From: Nevskia soli DSM 19509
GTDB taxonomy: Bacteria > Pseudomonadota > Gammaproteobacteria > Nevskiales > Nevskiaceae
Direction: 5' to 3'
DNA length: 64,000 nt
NCBI RefSeq assembly: GCF_000711955.1
Contig: NZ_JONR01000009.1
Location: forward strand, 60,847-124,846
Below the pieces are notes generated by a model. It worked only from the letters and a program-made list of their open reading frames with translations. It was not told where the DNA came from and did no database searches. Of this stretch, positions 8,339 to 16,968 are shown in pieces. The position numbers and the translations under genes were made by a program. The stretch's first letter is position 1; every line of letters starts with the position of its first letter.

Positions 8339-8800
8339 CTACTTGACCTTCAGACGGTTGTCGACTTCACGCACGCCCGGGATTTCGCTGGTCACATACT
8401 GCGCCTGGTCGATCTGAACGCTGGAGGGCACGAACCCGGACAGGCGCACCACGCCGTCGTGAGAACTGACGCTGACGTGCGCCAGGCCGGCGTTGTGCTT
8501 GGCCAGGGCGGCCTTGACCCGGGGAACCAGAATCGCATCCGGAACCACCACTTCGGGCACGGATTCGACCGGCGGCGGCGGTGGGGGAGCGGTAGCCGCG
8601 GCAAGGGCGGCCGGGTCCACGATATCTTCGGTCTTCGTTTCCACAGGCGGAGCGGGCGGCGCATCGGCGGAGGCGCGCGCGGCGACGGCTGCCTTTGCGT
8701 CCACATCATCCGCCGGCTGAGCGGCGCAGCCGGACAACGCTGCGATCGACACGGCTCCCATTCCGATCATCGTGGCGAGCATCAACGGCTTAACGTTCAC
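8339..8800 (-). CDS. BON-domain lipoprotein
   Basis: 153-aa envelope protein. A lipoprotein signal with lipobox LSGC puts the acylated Cys at about 25. A Pro/Ala-rich linker (25-95, including six consecutive prolines) leads to one C-terminal BON domain (VPRVKAALAKHNAGLAHVSVSSHDGVVRLSGFV), which is thought to bind phospholipid. Start GTG 8800 is chosen because GGGAGA lies 6 nt upstream and it puts the signal peptide at the N-terminus; an upstream in-frame ATG would add 14 residues. Confidence 0.85.
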   Translation of the reverse strand: MNVKPLMLATMIGMGAVSIAALSGCAAQPADDVDAKAAVAARASADAPPAPPVETKTEDIVDPAALAAATAPPPPPPVESVPEVVVPDAILVPRVKAALAKHNAGLAHVSVSSHDGVVRLSGFVPSSVQIDQAQYVTSEIPGVREVDNRLKVK

Positions 8801-9116
8801 TGGAATTCTCCCTTTTTCGAACACGCCGAACGGCATCGGCACCTGAACCCTGCATCATTATGACCGCGCGCAACGGCCCAAAGCTCGCCGGTTCGGCGTG
8901 CCGGGCGCAAAAAAATTGGCGAAAATCCGCTCCGAAATCCGGCAAGAATCTGGCCAAGGATCGGATTTACATCACTTATTCAAGCAGATATGCCGGATTT
9001 TTCAAATAGGGTCAAGGCTGCCGACCTGAGGGGGCGAGGTCGCTTGGCTTTAATCCGGCCGCCCATAGTTTGCATCTAACAGATATCGAACGGGCTGGGC
9101 AACCAAGGAGCTCACC
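8801..9116. other. Intergenic region without a recognised gene
   Basis: 316 bp between the divergent BON lipoprotein and small membrane protein genes. It is AT-richer than its neighbours around 8910-9010 and must contain both promoters, but I see no convincing -35/-10 pair or RNA gene. Confidence 0.5.
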
Positions 9117-9407
9117 ATGGCCGTGCTGTTGATGCTGTGCCTGCTGGCGGTATTCGGCGGCCTGTGGCTGTTCTTCGCGGCGCTGTGGCTGATGTTCCGG
9201 CTCACCTTCTGGTTTGTCGGCGGCTTGTTCGGGCTGCTGGCGGGCGGCATCGTGCTGCTGGTGTTGGGCGTGGTGAGCCTGGTCATGCTGCCATTGCTCG
9301 GACTGATGATGCTGCCCCTGGCCTTCCCCCTGCTGCTGGTTGCCGGGCTGGTCTGGCTGCTGACGCGCAACACCTATCGCCCCATTCCGGTGACGATCCG
9401 GCGCTAG
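9117..9407 (+). CDS. Small hydrophobic membrane protein
   Basis: 96 aa, nearly all hydrophobic, with three or four predicted membrane spans (about 3-25, 28-50, 52-70, 72-90) and a short basic tail ending in IRR. AAGGAG lies 5 nt before the ATG. No family was recognised. Its last codons overlap the 3' end of the convergent CDGSH gene by 4 bp. Confidence 0.7.
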   Translation: MAVLLMLCLLAVFGGLWLFFAALWLMFRLTFWFVGGLFGLLAGGIVLLVLGVVSLVMLPLLGLMMLPLAFPLLLVAGLVWLLTRNTYRPIPVTIRR

Positions 9408-9646
9408 CCGGGCCGGTTGTGAGCGCCGTCGCAAAACGGCGCATGCCGGCTGCGCCTGCAGCCGCAAAGCCAGACCTTCTCGCTGTATTTCGCCGTGAAC
9501 TGCCGCGGAACTATGTCACTGCCCTCATGCGAACCGTCGCACCAGGGCTGCGCCCGGCTGCGGCCGCAGGCGCACCAGTTGTAGGTCTTGCCCTTCTCCA
9601 CTTCGACGGCGAACGGCATGTCGCCGGCAATCGGGACATCACTCAT
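9404..9646 (-). CDS. Tandem CDGSH iron-sulfur protein
   Basis: 80-aa protein with two CDGSH sites: C25, C27, C36, H40 (CACGRSRAQPWCDGSH) and C61, C63, C72, H76 (CGCRRSRHAPFCDGAH). Each three-Cys-one-His set binds a [2Fe-2S] cluster in this family (mitoNEET/MiNT type). Bacterial members are soluble and probably act in redox or cluster transfer. It is separated by 54 bp from the truncated haemoglobin on the same strand, another redox protein. Confidence 0.9.
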   Translation of the reverse strand: MSDVPIAGDMPFAVEVEKGKTYNWCACGRSRAQPWCDGSHEGSDIVPRQFTAKYSEKVWLCGCRRSRHAPFCDGAHNRPG

Positions 9647-9700
9647 GGCGTGAGCTGACCGGATTTGGTGGACTGGAAGATGCGCCGGAATTGCGCAAAC

Positions 9701-10093
9701 CTATTCCGCCTGATTGCGCATCCAGTCGGCGGTCTGGAAGAAAGCGGTCAGCAAGCGCTTCTGCAAATCCTCCGGCAGTGCGCATTCGCGCAGCGCCCAC
9801 TGCATGCACCCGAGCCATTGGTCGCGCTCGCTGGTCGCGATGGCGAACGGCAGGTGTCGCGCGCGCAGCCGCGGATGGCCGAAGCGCTCGACATAGTGAT
9901 CCGGACCGCCCGACCAGCCGCAGAGGAACCAGAACAGCTTGTCGCGCGAACCGGACAGGCTCGGCGGATGCAGGGCGCGGATGCCGGCGTATTCGGGCGC
10001 GCTGTCCATGCGGTCGTAGAACGCATCGACCAGGCGGCGCAGCGGCGCTTCGCCGCCAATGGCTTCAAATACGGGTTTGGGGTGCAGGTCCAT
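9701..10093 (-). CDS. Group II truncated haemoglobin
   Basis: 130-aa 2-over-2 globin. It has the N-terminal FEAIGGEAPLRRLVDAFYDRMD motif, GPDHYVERFGHPRLRARHLPF around the proximal His, and C-terminal W residues typical of trHbO-type proteins. The family binds O2, NO or sulfide and may serve in detoxification or oxygen sensing. It is divergent from the AtoE-type transporter gene. Confidence 0.9.
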   Translation of the reverse strand: MDLHPKPVFEAIGGEAPLRRLVDAFYDRMDSAPEYAGIRALHPPSLSGSRDKLFWFLCGWSGGPDHYVERFGHPRLRARHLPFAIATSERDQWLGCMQWALRECALPEDLQKRLLTAFFQTADWMRNQAE

Positions 10094-10162
10094 CGTGATC
10101 TCTTCGGCAGGGGCGCCAGGGTAAGGGCCGCGCTAAGCTTCGCGCAAACAATGTTGGGGGAG

Positions 10163-11584
10163 ATGATGGAAAAGCAATCCTGGCTGACGCGCCTGGCGCT
10201 GCGCAGCTGCGCCTGGGCCGAGCGCTGGTTTCCGGATGCCTATGTCTTCGCCGCACTGGCCGTGGTCCTCGTCGCGCTGGCGGCCATGGCCCGCGGCGCG
10301 ACACCGATGGCGGCGGCCGCGGCCTTCGGCGACGGCTTCTGGAGCCTGATCCCCTTCACCATGCAGATATGCTTCATCATCGTCGGCGGCTATGTCGTGG
10401 CCGCTTCGCCGCCGGTGGCGGGCGCCATCCAACGCCTGGCGCGGCTGCCGCGCAGCGGACGCGGCGCGGTATGCATGGTGGCCTTGCTGGGCATGCTGGT
10501 GGCCCTGCTGCACTGGGGCCTGAGCCTGATCTTCAGCGGCCTGCTGGTGCGGGCCCTGGCGCGGCGCGAGGAACTGCGCATGGACTACCGCGCCGCCGGC
10601 GCGGCGGCCTACCTTGGGCTGGGGGCGGTGTGGGCTCTGGGCCTGTCCTCCTCCGCAGCCCAGTTGCAGGCCAATCCCGCCAGCATGACGCCGGCACTGC
10701 TCGCGATCACCGGCGTGATTCCTTTCGCCGAAACCATCTTCCTGTGGCAATCGCTGCTGCTGACCGCGATCCTTGTCACGGTGTCGGTCGGCATCGCCTG
10801 GTTCTCGGCACCCACCGGCGCCGCTGCGAGCACTGCGCAAACCCTGGGCGTGGATGTCCAAGCCGCGCCTACGACGCTGCCGCCGCTGTCACGCCCCGGT
10901 GAATGGCTGGAACGCAGCCCAGCGCTGAACCTGCTGCTGGCCGCGCTGGGCGCGGGCTGGCTGGCGCACGAGATCGCGAGCAAAGGCCTGGCGCTGGCCA
11001 TCTCCAGCCTCAACACCTACAACTTCCTGTTCCTGATGCTGGGCCTGCTGCTGAACTGGCGACCGCGCCGTTTCCTCGACGCGGTGGCGCGCGCGGTGCC
11101 CAGCGCCACCGGGGTGCTGATCCAGTTTCCGCTCTACGGCGGCATCGCCTCGATCCTCACCGCCGCCAAGGGCGCCGACGGACAAAGCCTGGCGCAGCAG
11201 CTAGCCGCATTCTTCACCCACATCGCCACGCCCGGCAGCTTCCCGGTGCTGATGGGCCTGTACTCCGCCGTGCTCGGCTTCTTCGTGCCCTCCGGCGGCG
11301 GCAAGTGGCTGATCGAGGCGCCCTACGTGATGCAGGCGGCCAATGAGCTGCACGCGCACCTGGGCTGGGCGGTGCAGGTCTACAACGCCGCCGAGGCCCT
11401 GCCCAACCTGATCAATCCGTTCTGGATGCTGCCCCTGCTCGGCATCCTCGGCCTCAAGGCCCGCGACCTGATCGGCTTCAGCTTCCTGCAGTTCGCGGTG
11501 CACCTGCCGCTGGTGCTGTTCCTGCTCTGGCTGTTGGGCCTGACGCTGAACTACCACCCGCCGCTGATGTCCGCCGCGCATTGA
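10163..11584 (+). CDS. AtoE-type short-chain fatty acid transporter
   Basis: 473-aa inner-membrane permease with about 12 spans, matching the AtoE/TIGR00366 family that moves acetoacetate, butyrate and similar acids. The C-terminal signature SGGGKWLIEAPYVMQAANEL and the AEALPNLINPFWMLPLLGILGL segment are conserved. ATG 10163 directly follows GGGGGAG; ATG 10166 and ATG 10151 are in-frame alternatives. No ato catabolic genes lie beside it. Confidence 0.88.
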   Translation: MMEKQSWLTRLALRSCAWAERWFPDAYVFAALAVVLVALAAMARGATPMAAAAAFGDGFWSLIPFTMQICFIIVGGYVVAASPPVAGAIQRLARLPRSGRGAVCMVALLGMLVALLHWGLSLIFSGLLVRALARREELRMDYRAAGAAAYLGLGAVWALGLSSSAAQLQANPASMTPALLAITGVIPFAETIFLWQSLLLTAILVTVSVGIAWFSAPTGAAASTAQTLGVDVQAAPTTLPPLSRPGEWLERSPALNLLLAALGAGWLAHEIASKGLALAISSLNTYNFLFLMLGLLLNWRPRRFLDAVARAVPSATGVLIQFPLYGGIASILTAAKGADGQSLAQQLAAFFTHIATPGSFPVLMGLYSAVLGFFVPSGGGKWLIEAPYVMQAANELHAHLGWAVQVYNAAEALPNLINPFWMLPLLGILGLKARDLIGFSFLQFAVHLPLVLFLLWLLGLTLNYHPPLMSAAH

Positions 11585-11736
11585 AAAAAAGCTAGTCGAA
11601 ACAGGCAGGTTCGGGCGATGATAGGCAGCGCTTCCGGCCCGGCCGTGAGGTGTCCACCCCGGCTTTCCTGCTGCGATGCGCGCGGCAAGCCGGCGCCCGA
11701 TTCGACGCTGCACGCAACCGAGATTCCCTTACAAAC

Positions 11737-13245
11737 ATGACCGGCTTATTCCTGGAGTCCGCGAGCAGCGCACTCCGGCGCCGCTGCACATCCATTCGCC
11801 TGACCGGCGCGGCCATCCCGCTTCTGCTCAGTCTCAGCCTTCCCGCCCATGCCGACTGGCAGGCCCTGCACGCCCTGGAAAATAGCGGCGCCGTGGTCAC
11901 CGCCTCGGCGGTCGACCTGGATAGCGGTGAAGTGCTGGAGCAGCTCAACGCCGCCGACCGCCTGACGCCGGCCTCGCTGACCAAGCTGGCGGTGGCCGCC
12001 ACCGCGCTCGACGTATGGCCGGCCGACAAGACCTTCCAGACGCGGCTGCTCGGCGTCGGCCCGTTCAAGGACGGTCGCATCGACGGCGATCTGGTGCTGC
12101 AGGGCATGGGCGACTCCACGCTGGATCACTTGGCGTTATGGTCGCTGGCGGCCCAGCTCAAGGGCACCGGCGTCACCACCATCAATGGCCGCCTGGTGGT
12201 GAATACCGCGCCCTTCGGCCCGCTGGGCTGTGAAACCAAGGACCGCTGCGACGCCCTGCAGCGCAGCGACACCGCCTACAACGCACCGCTGTCCGCGGTG
12301 GCGGTGGACTACGGCAACTGGTGCGTGGACATCCGCCCCACCGGCATCGGCTCGCCAGCCGTGGTCAGCACTTGCGGCACCGCGCAGGCGCCGATTCCGG
12401 TCGACGGCACCATCAAGACCGTCGGCCCTTCGGCCAAGCCCACCTTCTGGGCCGAGCGCGTCACCACCGCCAGCGGCGAGATGCTGCGCGTCGGCGGCGA
12501 CATTCCCCTGGGCGGCAACATCAGTGTCTACCGCGCCATGTCCGATCCGGCCCTGGGCACCGGCCTGATGATGCGCGAGGTGCTGCGCGAGATCGGCATC
12601 GTCGTCACCGGCTCGGTGGACGTGGTGCACACGCCGCCGCCGATCAACGCCTATCCGCTGGCGCAGAACGAAGGCCTGTCGCTGAAGGAACAACTCGGCC
12701 GCATGCTGCGCTTCTCCAACAACTACGTCGCCGACATGCTGACCCTGAACCTGGCGGCCGCGCAGCGCTCGCAGGCGCCGGCGCAGCTGTCCGATGCGGC
12801 GAAGTCGCTGTCGGATTTCATCGTGCGCATCAAGACCGCGGCCAAGAGCGGCAAGGCCACGCCGCCGCCGCTGTTCAGCGGCAGCGGCCTGACGCCGGAA
12901 AACGAACTGTCGGCGGAAGACCTGACCAGCCTGCTCGCCGCGCAGTACCGCAACACGCGCAACTTCCCCGCCTTCTACGGCGGTCTGGTGGTGCCGCGCC
13001 AGGCGCCATTCCAGTTCTTGCGCGTCGGCAGCCCGGCCTGGCTGGACCGCGTGGCGCTGAAAACCGGCACCATGGACGATCCGCATTCGGTCTGCGGCAT
13101 CGCCGGCTACATCCGCAAGAAGGACGGCGGCTGGATCGCTTTCGCCGCCATCGTCAACGGCGGCCAGCGCATGCGCCATGTGCCGCTGTACAAGGCCATG
13201 GAAGCGGCGCGCGCCGACGTGGATTCGATCCTGGCCAAGTACTGA
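11737..13245 (+). CDS. dacB: D-alanyl-D-alanine carboxypeptidase/endopeptidase (PBP4 type)
   Basis: 502-aa class C penicillin-binding protein. A long basic N-region and signal peptide end at AHA-DW (about 39). The active-site motifs are S80-LTK83 (ASLTK), SNN (RFSNNYVAD) and KTG (ALKTGTMDD). The family trims and cleaves peptide cross-links in periplasmic murein. ATG 11737 lacks a strong ribosome site; GTG 11650 is the longer in-frame option, which would put 29 extra residues before the signal. Confidence 0.9.
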   Translation: MTGLFLESASSALRRRCTSIRLTGAAIPLLLSLSLPAHADWQALHALENSGAVVTASAVDLDSGEVLEQLNAADRLTPASLTKLAVAATALDVWPADKTFQTRLLGVGPFKDGRIDGDLVLQGMGDSTLDHLALWSLAAQLKGTGVTTINGRLVVNTAPFGPLGCETKDRCDALQRSDTAYNAPLSAVAVDYGNWCVDIRPTGIGSPAVVSTCGTAQAPIPVDGTIKTVGPSAKPTFWAERVTTASGEMLRVGGDIPLGGNISVYRAMSDPALGTGLMMREVLREIGIVVTGSVDVVHTPPPINAYPLAQNEGLSLKEQLGRMLRFSNNYVADMLTLNLAAAQRSQAPAQLSDAAKSLSDFIVRIKTAAKSGKATPPPLFSGSGLTPENELSAEDLTSLLAAQYRNTRNFPAFYGGLVVPRQAPFQFLRVGSPAWLDRVALKTGTMDDPHSVCGIAGYIRKKDGGWIAFAAIVNGGQRMRHVPLYKAMEAARADVDSILAKY

Positions 13246-13325
13246 AACCGGGACTGTCTCACAACACGCCGATCAGGGGCCGGTCTATAGTGCGGAAAGC
13301 CTATGTAACCCCGAGGAGTACGATC

Positions 13326-13637
13326 ATGCAATCAATCGCCCGTCCCATAGCCCGCTGGCTGGCTCCGGTCCTGTTGCTGGGCCTGGTGGCCACCGCCTCC
13401 GCCCAGCAGCAGCACGCGCCCGTGGTGATCGCCACACCGAGCGTGCAGAGTACCGACAACAACATCAACCTGCAGACCAATACCGGGTCGGCCTGCTCCT
13501 CGCCCGCCGTCGGCAACTGCGGCTCCTGTGCCGTGACCTGCCCCACCGGCCACGCGGCGATGTGCAAACCGGGGCTGGCCATCAATCCGCAGCCGGGCGC
13601 GTCCTGCGTCACCGCGCCCGAGTGCAAGTGCCAGTAA
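13326..13637 (+). CDS. Cys-rich exported small protein
   Basis: 103 aa with a signal peptide ending ATASA-QQ. The mature part carries at least eight cysteines in a pattern like CSSPAVGNCGSCAVTCPTG ... MCKPG ... CVTAPECKCQ, so several disulfides are expected in the periplasm or outside. GAGGAG lies 7 nt before the ATG. No family was recognised. Its stop codon is about 20 nt before the proposed start of the next gene, so the two may be translationally linked. Confidence 0.7.
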   Translation: MQSIARPIARWLAPVLLLGLVATASAQQQHAPVVIATPSVQSTDNNINLQTNTGSACSSPAVGNCGSCAVTCPTGHAAMCKPGLAINPQPGASCVTAPECKCQ

Positions 13638-13656
13638 GCATTCCGGAGCCGGTGCG

Positions 13657-14799
13657 CTGAGCACAAATAATCCAGACCCGCTGAAACTGGAAACGCTGGC
13701 GATCCACGCCGGCCGCGCCGTCGATAGCGGCAGCGGCGCGGTCGCAGCCTCGCCGGTGCTGTCCACCACCTTCGAACGCGGTACCGACGGCAATTACCCG
13801 CACGGCCATATCTATACCCGCGCCAGCAATCCCACTCGCGCCGCCCTTGAGCAATGTCTGGCGGTGCTGGAACAGGGCGCGGCGGCCACCGCCTTCCCCT
13901 CCGGTTCGGCGGCCTCGATGGCGGTGTTCCAGGCGCTCGCCCCTGGCGACCATGTGCTGGCGCCGGACGACATGTACCACGGCACCCGCACCCAGCTGCG
14001 CGACCTGCTGCACCGCTGGGGACTGGAGTACAGCGTGGTCGACATGACCGACCTCGACGCGGTGCGCGCGGCACTGCGGCCCCACACCAGGTTGGTCTGG
14101 GTGGAGACACCGTCGAACCCCTTGCTCAAGGTCAGCGACATCGCCGCGCTGGCGCAGCTGGCGCGTACCGGTGGCGCGCGCTGCGTGGTCGACAACACCT
14201 TTGCCACGCCGGTGTTGCAGCAACCCCTGACCCTGGGCGCCGATCTGGTTATGCACTCCACCACCAAATACCTCGGCGGCCACAGCGATCTGCTCGGCGG
14301 CGCGGTGATCACGCGCGAGGACGATGCGTTTTTCGCCCGCGTGCGCGACTTCCAGGCCAAGGCCGGCGCGGTTCCCGCGCCGTTCGACTGCTGGCTGCTG
14401 CAACGCTCCATCGCCACGCTGCCCTACCGGGTGCGGGCGCAGGCCGCCAATGCGCAGCGGGTGGCGGAATTCCTGGCCGCGCAGCCGCGCGTCGCCGCGG
14501 TGCACTACCCCGGCCTCGCCGGGCATCCCGACCATGCGCTGGCCGTCAGCCAGATGCGCTCCGGCGGCGCCATGCTGTCGTTCCAGGTGCACGGTGGCCG
14601 AGATGAGGCGCTGGCGGTCAGCGCCAGGGTGAAGCTGTTCACCCGCGCCACCAGCCTGGGCGGCGTGGAAAGCCTGATCGAACATCGCGCCTCGGTGGAA
14701 GGCCCTTACAGCACCACGCCGGAGAATCTGCTGCGCGTATCGGTAGGACTGGAACACGCCGACGACTTGATTGCGGACCTGCACCAGGCGCTGGTCTGA
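13657..14799 (+). CDS. Cys/Met-metabolism PLP enzyme (cystathionine gamma-synthase/beta-lyase family), CTG start
   Basis: About 380-aa fold-type I PLP enzyme of transsulfuration. The PLP lysine is in HSTTKYLGGHSD; other hallmarks are RASNPTR, FPSGSAA and SLGGVESL. Family proteins begin with an LETLAIHAG-like segment, encoded here at 13681-13713. No ATG, GTG or TTG exists in frame between the upstream stop (13534-13536) and that segment. CTG 13657, preceded by GGAG at 8-nt spacing, gives STNNPDPLKLETLAIHAG, a natural N-terminus. GTG 13756 would remove about 33 conserved residues. Which of the family reactions it runs is not certain. Confidence 0.82.
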   Translation: MSTNNPDPLKLETLAIHAGRAVDSGSGAVAASPVLSTTFERGTDGNYPHGHIYTRASNPTRAALEQCLAVLEQGAAATAFPSGSAASMAVFQALAPGDHVLAPDDMYHGTRTQLRDLLHRWGLEYSVVDMTDLDAVRAALRPHTRLVWVETPSNPLLKVSDIAALAQLARTGGARCVVDNTFATPVLQQPLTLGADLVMHSTTKYLGGHSDLLGGAVITREDDAFFARVRDFQAKAGAVPAPFDCWLLQRSIATLPYRVRAQAANAQRVAEFLAAQPRVAAVHYPGLAGHPDHALAVSQMRSGGAMLSFQVHGGRDEALAVSARVKLFTRATSLGGVESLIEHRASVEGPYSTTPENLLRVSVGLEHADDLIADLHQALV

Positions 14800-14881
14800 G
14801 CAGCCACGGCTTCGGCGTGGTTAAGCCCTCATTCAGTCGTCCCGGCGCACCCTGGCGGCGCATCCTGAATGGAGCTGCGCC

Positions 14882-15115
14882 ATGCGTCACTTATCAAGGA
14901 ATTTCTGGCGGCTGGGCCTGATCGCGGTGGTGGCCCTCGCGGCCAGCGCCTGCGTGGTGGATCCCGGCTACGGCTACGGTTACGGCCCCGGCTACTACGA
15001 CGCCCCCGGCGCTGTTTACGTGGCTCCCGGCCCCTACTACGGCGGCTATGGCGGCTATTATCATGACGACGGCTACCATCACCATGGTGGCTACGGCCAT
15101 CACGGATGGCGCTAA
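14882..15115 (+). CDS. Gly/Tyr/His-rich small lipoprotein
   Basis: 77 aa. A signal with lipobox ASAC puts the acylated Cys at about 24, followed by a low-complexity mature part of Gly-Tyr repeats ending in HHHGGYGHHGWR. The His cluster could bind metals. It is probably an envelope lipoprotein. The next gene encodes another short Tyr-rich exported protein, and both resemble small stress-type YXXG envelope proteins, though no function is known. Confidence 0.7.
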   Translation: MRHLSRNFWRLGLIAVVALAASACVVDPGYGYGYGPGYYDAPGAVYVAPGPYYGGYGGYYHDDGYHHHGGYGHHGWR

Positions 15116-15193
15116 CGCCAGGCCAGCGTCTGCCGGTTAAGCTGCAATTCAGCCGCGCCGGCGGATGATGCGCCCAAGATCAGGAGCTGGGAC

Positions 15194-15472
15194 ATGAAAC
15201 GCATATTGACCGCAGCAGCACTGATGACCGCCTTGGCGATCCCGTCGACCGCTTTCGCCGGACATGTATCGGTCGGCATCAACATCGGCGGCCCCGGTTA
15301 TTACGCGCCGCCGCCGGTGGTGTATGCGGCCCCGCCGGCTTATATCTATGCCCCGCCGCCGCCCGTGGTTTACGCCGCGCCCCCGGTGATCTACGGACCG
15401 CCCGTGGTCGGCTACCGTCCGTATTACCACCACCGCTGCTGGTGGGAAAACGGCTACCGGGTCTGCCGCTAG
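15194..15472 (+). CDS. Pro/Tyr-rich exported small protein
   Basis: 92 aa with a signal peptide ending STAFA-G. The mature chain starts HVSVGINIGGPGYY, common in small exported proteins of this type, and continues with repeats of the kind YAPPP-VVYAAPP. It ends RPYYHHRCWWENGYRVCR, with two Cys. Likely periplasmic or surface. The stop codon is immediately followed by a 34-bp sequence that recurs near the window end. Confidence 0.7.
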   Translation: MKRILTAAALMTALAIPSTAFAGHVSVGINIGGPGYYAPPPVVYAAPPAYIYAPPPPVVYAAPPVIYGPPVVGYRPYYHHRCWWENGYRVCR

Positions 15473-15510
15473 GAGCCTGTAACACAATGAATCGCACCTC
15501 GTTGCGTGCC
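15473..15510. repeat. Dispersed repeat, copy 1 (GAGCCTGTAACA type)
   Basis: A sequence starting GAGCCTGTAACA and containing AATGAATCGCACCT matches 63807-63840 with one substitution and one single-base gap over 34 bp. It starts right after a stop codon. It is followed at about 15516-15541 by TACCGCG/CGCGGTA, a small inverted repeat. Confidence 0.6.
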
Positions 15511-15603
15511 GCTGGCTACCGCGCATGCAACACGCGGTAACCCCTCTTACTAGGCTGGCCTGGGTAAGATGGGCTTCCCTTCCCGCCGGTGCCGCACTCC
15601 AGG

Positions 15604-16968
15604 ATGAAGCCCGCTCCGATTTTCGATGCCGTCACCGCCATCCTGATCCACCAGGATGAGCTTTACCTCGCGCGGCGCCACCGCAAGCTGAACGCGTTTC
15701 CCGGCTACTATGCTTTTCCCGGCGGCAAGGTGGACCGCACCGACAGCGGCGATACGCTGCCAGACGCCGTGTTCGCCGGTCATGAAGCACGCCTGATGCG
15801 CGCGCTGTCGCGCGAACTGGAAGAAGAACTGGGTTTCGACCTCATCGCCAATGCCGGACAGGTCGAAGCGATCCAGATGATGGGCATCGCCCTGACGCCG
15901 GAGGCGGCTCCGGTCCGTTTCAACACCTTTTTCTTCCGAGTCGATCTTCACAGACGTCCGGAATTCACGCTGTGCGAACCGGAAATCGAAGATGGCAGCT
16001 GGGCCAGCGCGCGGCAGTGGATGAGTCAGTACGAGGAAGGCGAGTTGTTGCTGGCGCCACCCACCAAGGCGGTGCTGCGCGCCCTGGAAGCGAAGCCGGC
16101 CACCGCGGATGCGGGCTTCCTCGACTTCAACCAGATGGGGGTGCTGCATCCGGTGGAGGCCTTGCACGGCGTGCGCCAGTTCTTCGTCCGCTCCAACACC
16201 CTGCCGCCGGCGACGCAAACCAACTGCTTCCTCATCGGCGATGCGGACTCACGGCGCATCCTGGTGGACCCCTCGCCCAATTCGCGCGAGGAACTGGAAC
16301 GCATCCATGCCGTGGCCAGCGAAGCGGGATTCGATGAGGTATTCCTGACTCATCATCATCCCGATCATCGCCAGTACGCCGACGAGATCGCGCGCCGCGC
16401 CGGCGTGCCGCTGGGCATGAGCGCGTGGACGCTGCAGCACCTGCGCTCCGCCGAAGCGCGCTACAGCGCCGGCCCGGATTATGGTGAGGGCCTGGACATC
16501 AGGACCTACGCCGACGGCGATATCGTGACCGGCTGGCTGGGCCAGCCGGTGCGGGCGTTGGCGGTACCGGGACATGACGAGGGCCAGTTGGCGCTGATGC
16601 CGGACAACCGCGCCTGGTGCATCGTCGGCGACCTGATCCAGGGCGTCGGCACGGTGGTGATCGCGCCGCCGGAAGGCGATATGCGCAAGTACTTCGCCTC
16701 GCTGGAGCGAATCATCGCGCTCGCGCCGCGCGTCATCTATCCCTCGCACGGCCTGGCGCTGGGCGGGGTGCACTATCTCGAACAGGCGCTGCAGCACCGC
16801 CGCATGCGCGAAGAACAGATCCGCAGCCTGTTCACCGCCGGCCGCAGCATGGACGAAATGCTGGCGGAGGTGTACCAGGGCGTCGATCCACGCCTGCTGC
16901 CGCTGGCGCAGATCAACATCGAAAGCCATCTGACCAAGCTGCGTGCGGATGGCGTGATTCCCGCCTAG
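15604..16968 (+). CDS. NUDIX hydrolase fused to MBL-fold hydrolase
   Basis: 454-aa fusion. Residues 1-165 are a NUDIX domain whose box is split by a 13-residue insertion (FPGGKVD ... RALSRELEEELGF, catalytic Glu at 73-74). Residues 190-454 are an MBL domain with HHHPDH at 250-255, DDLIQG-type Asp and PSHG late, close to LACTB2-like enzymes. Known relatives suggest nucleotide-diphosphate cleavage plus phosphoester or RNA hydrolysis, but the combined substrate is unknown. ATG 15604 is chosen over GTG 15589. The stop overlaps the convergent GNAT gene by 4 bp. Confidence 0.85.
   Translation: MKPAPIFDAVTAILIHQDELYLARRHRKLNAFPGYYAFPGGKVDRTDSGDTLPDAVFAGHEARLMRALSRELEEELGFDLIANAGQVEAIQMMGIALTPEAAPVRFNTFFFRVDLHRRPEFTLCEPEIEDGSWASARQWMSQYEEGELLLAPPTKAVLRALEAKPATADAGFLDFNQMGVLHPVEALHGVRQFFVRSNTLPPATQTNCFLIGDADSRRILVDPSPNSREELERIHAVASEAGFDEVFLTHHHPDHRQYADEIARRAGVPLGMSAWTLQHLRSAEARYSAGPDYGEGLDIRTYADGDIVTGWLGQPVRALAVPGHDEGQLALMPDNRAWCIVGDLIQGVGTVVIAPPEGDMRKYFASLERIIALAPRVIYPSHGLALGGVHYLEQALQHRRMREEQIRSLFTAGRSMDEMLAEVYQGVDPRLLPLAQINIESHLTKLRADGVIPA

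Noticed and set aside
8214..8417. Plus-strand 67-aa frame beginning beside the MarR-GNAT operator
   Set aside because: Runs through terminator hairpins and the BON gene antisense; no ribosome site or family.
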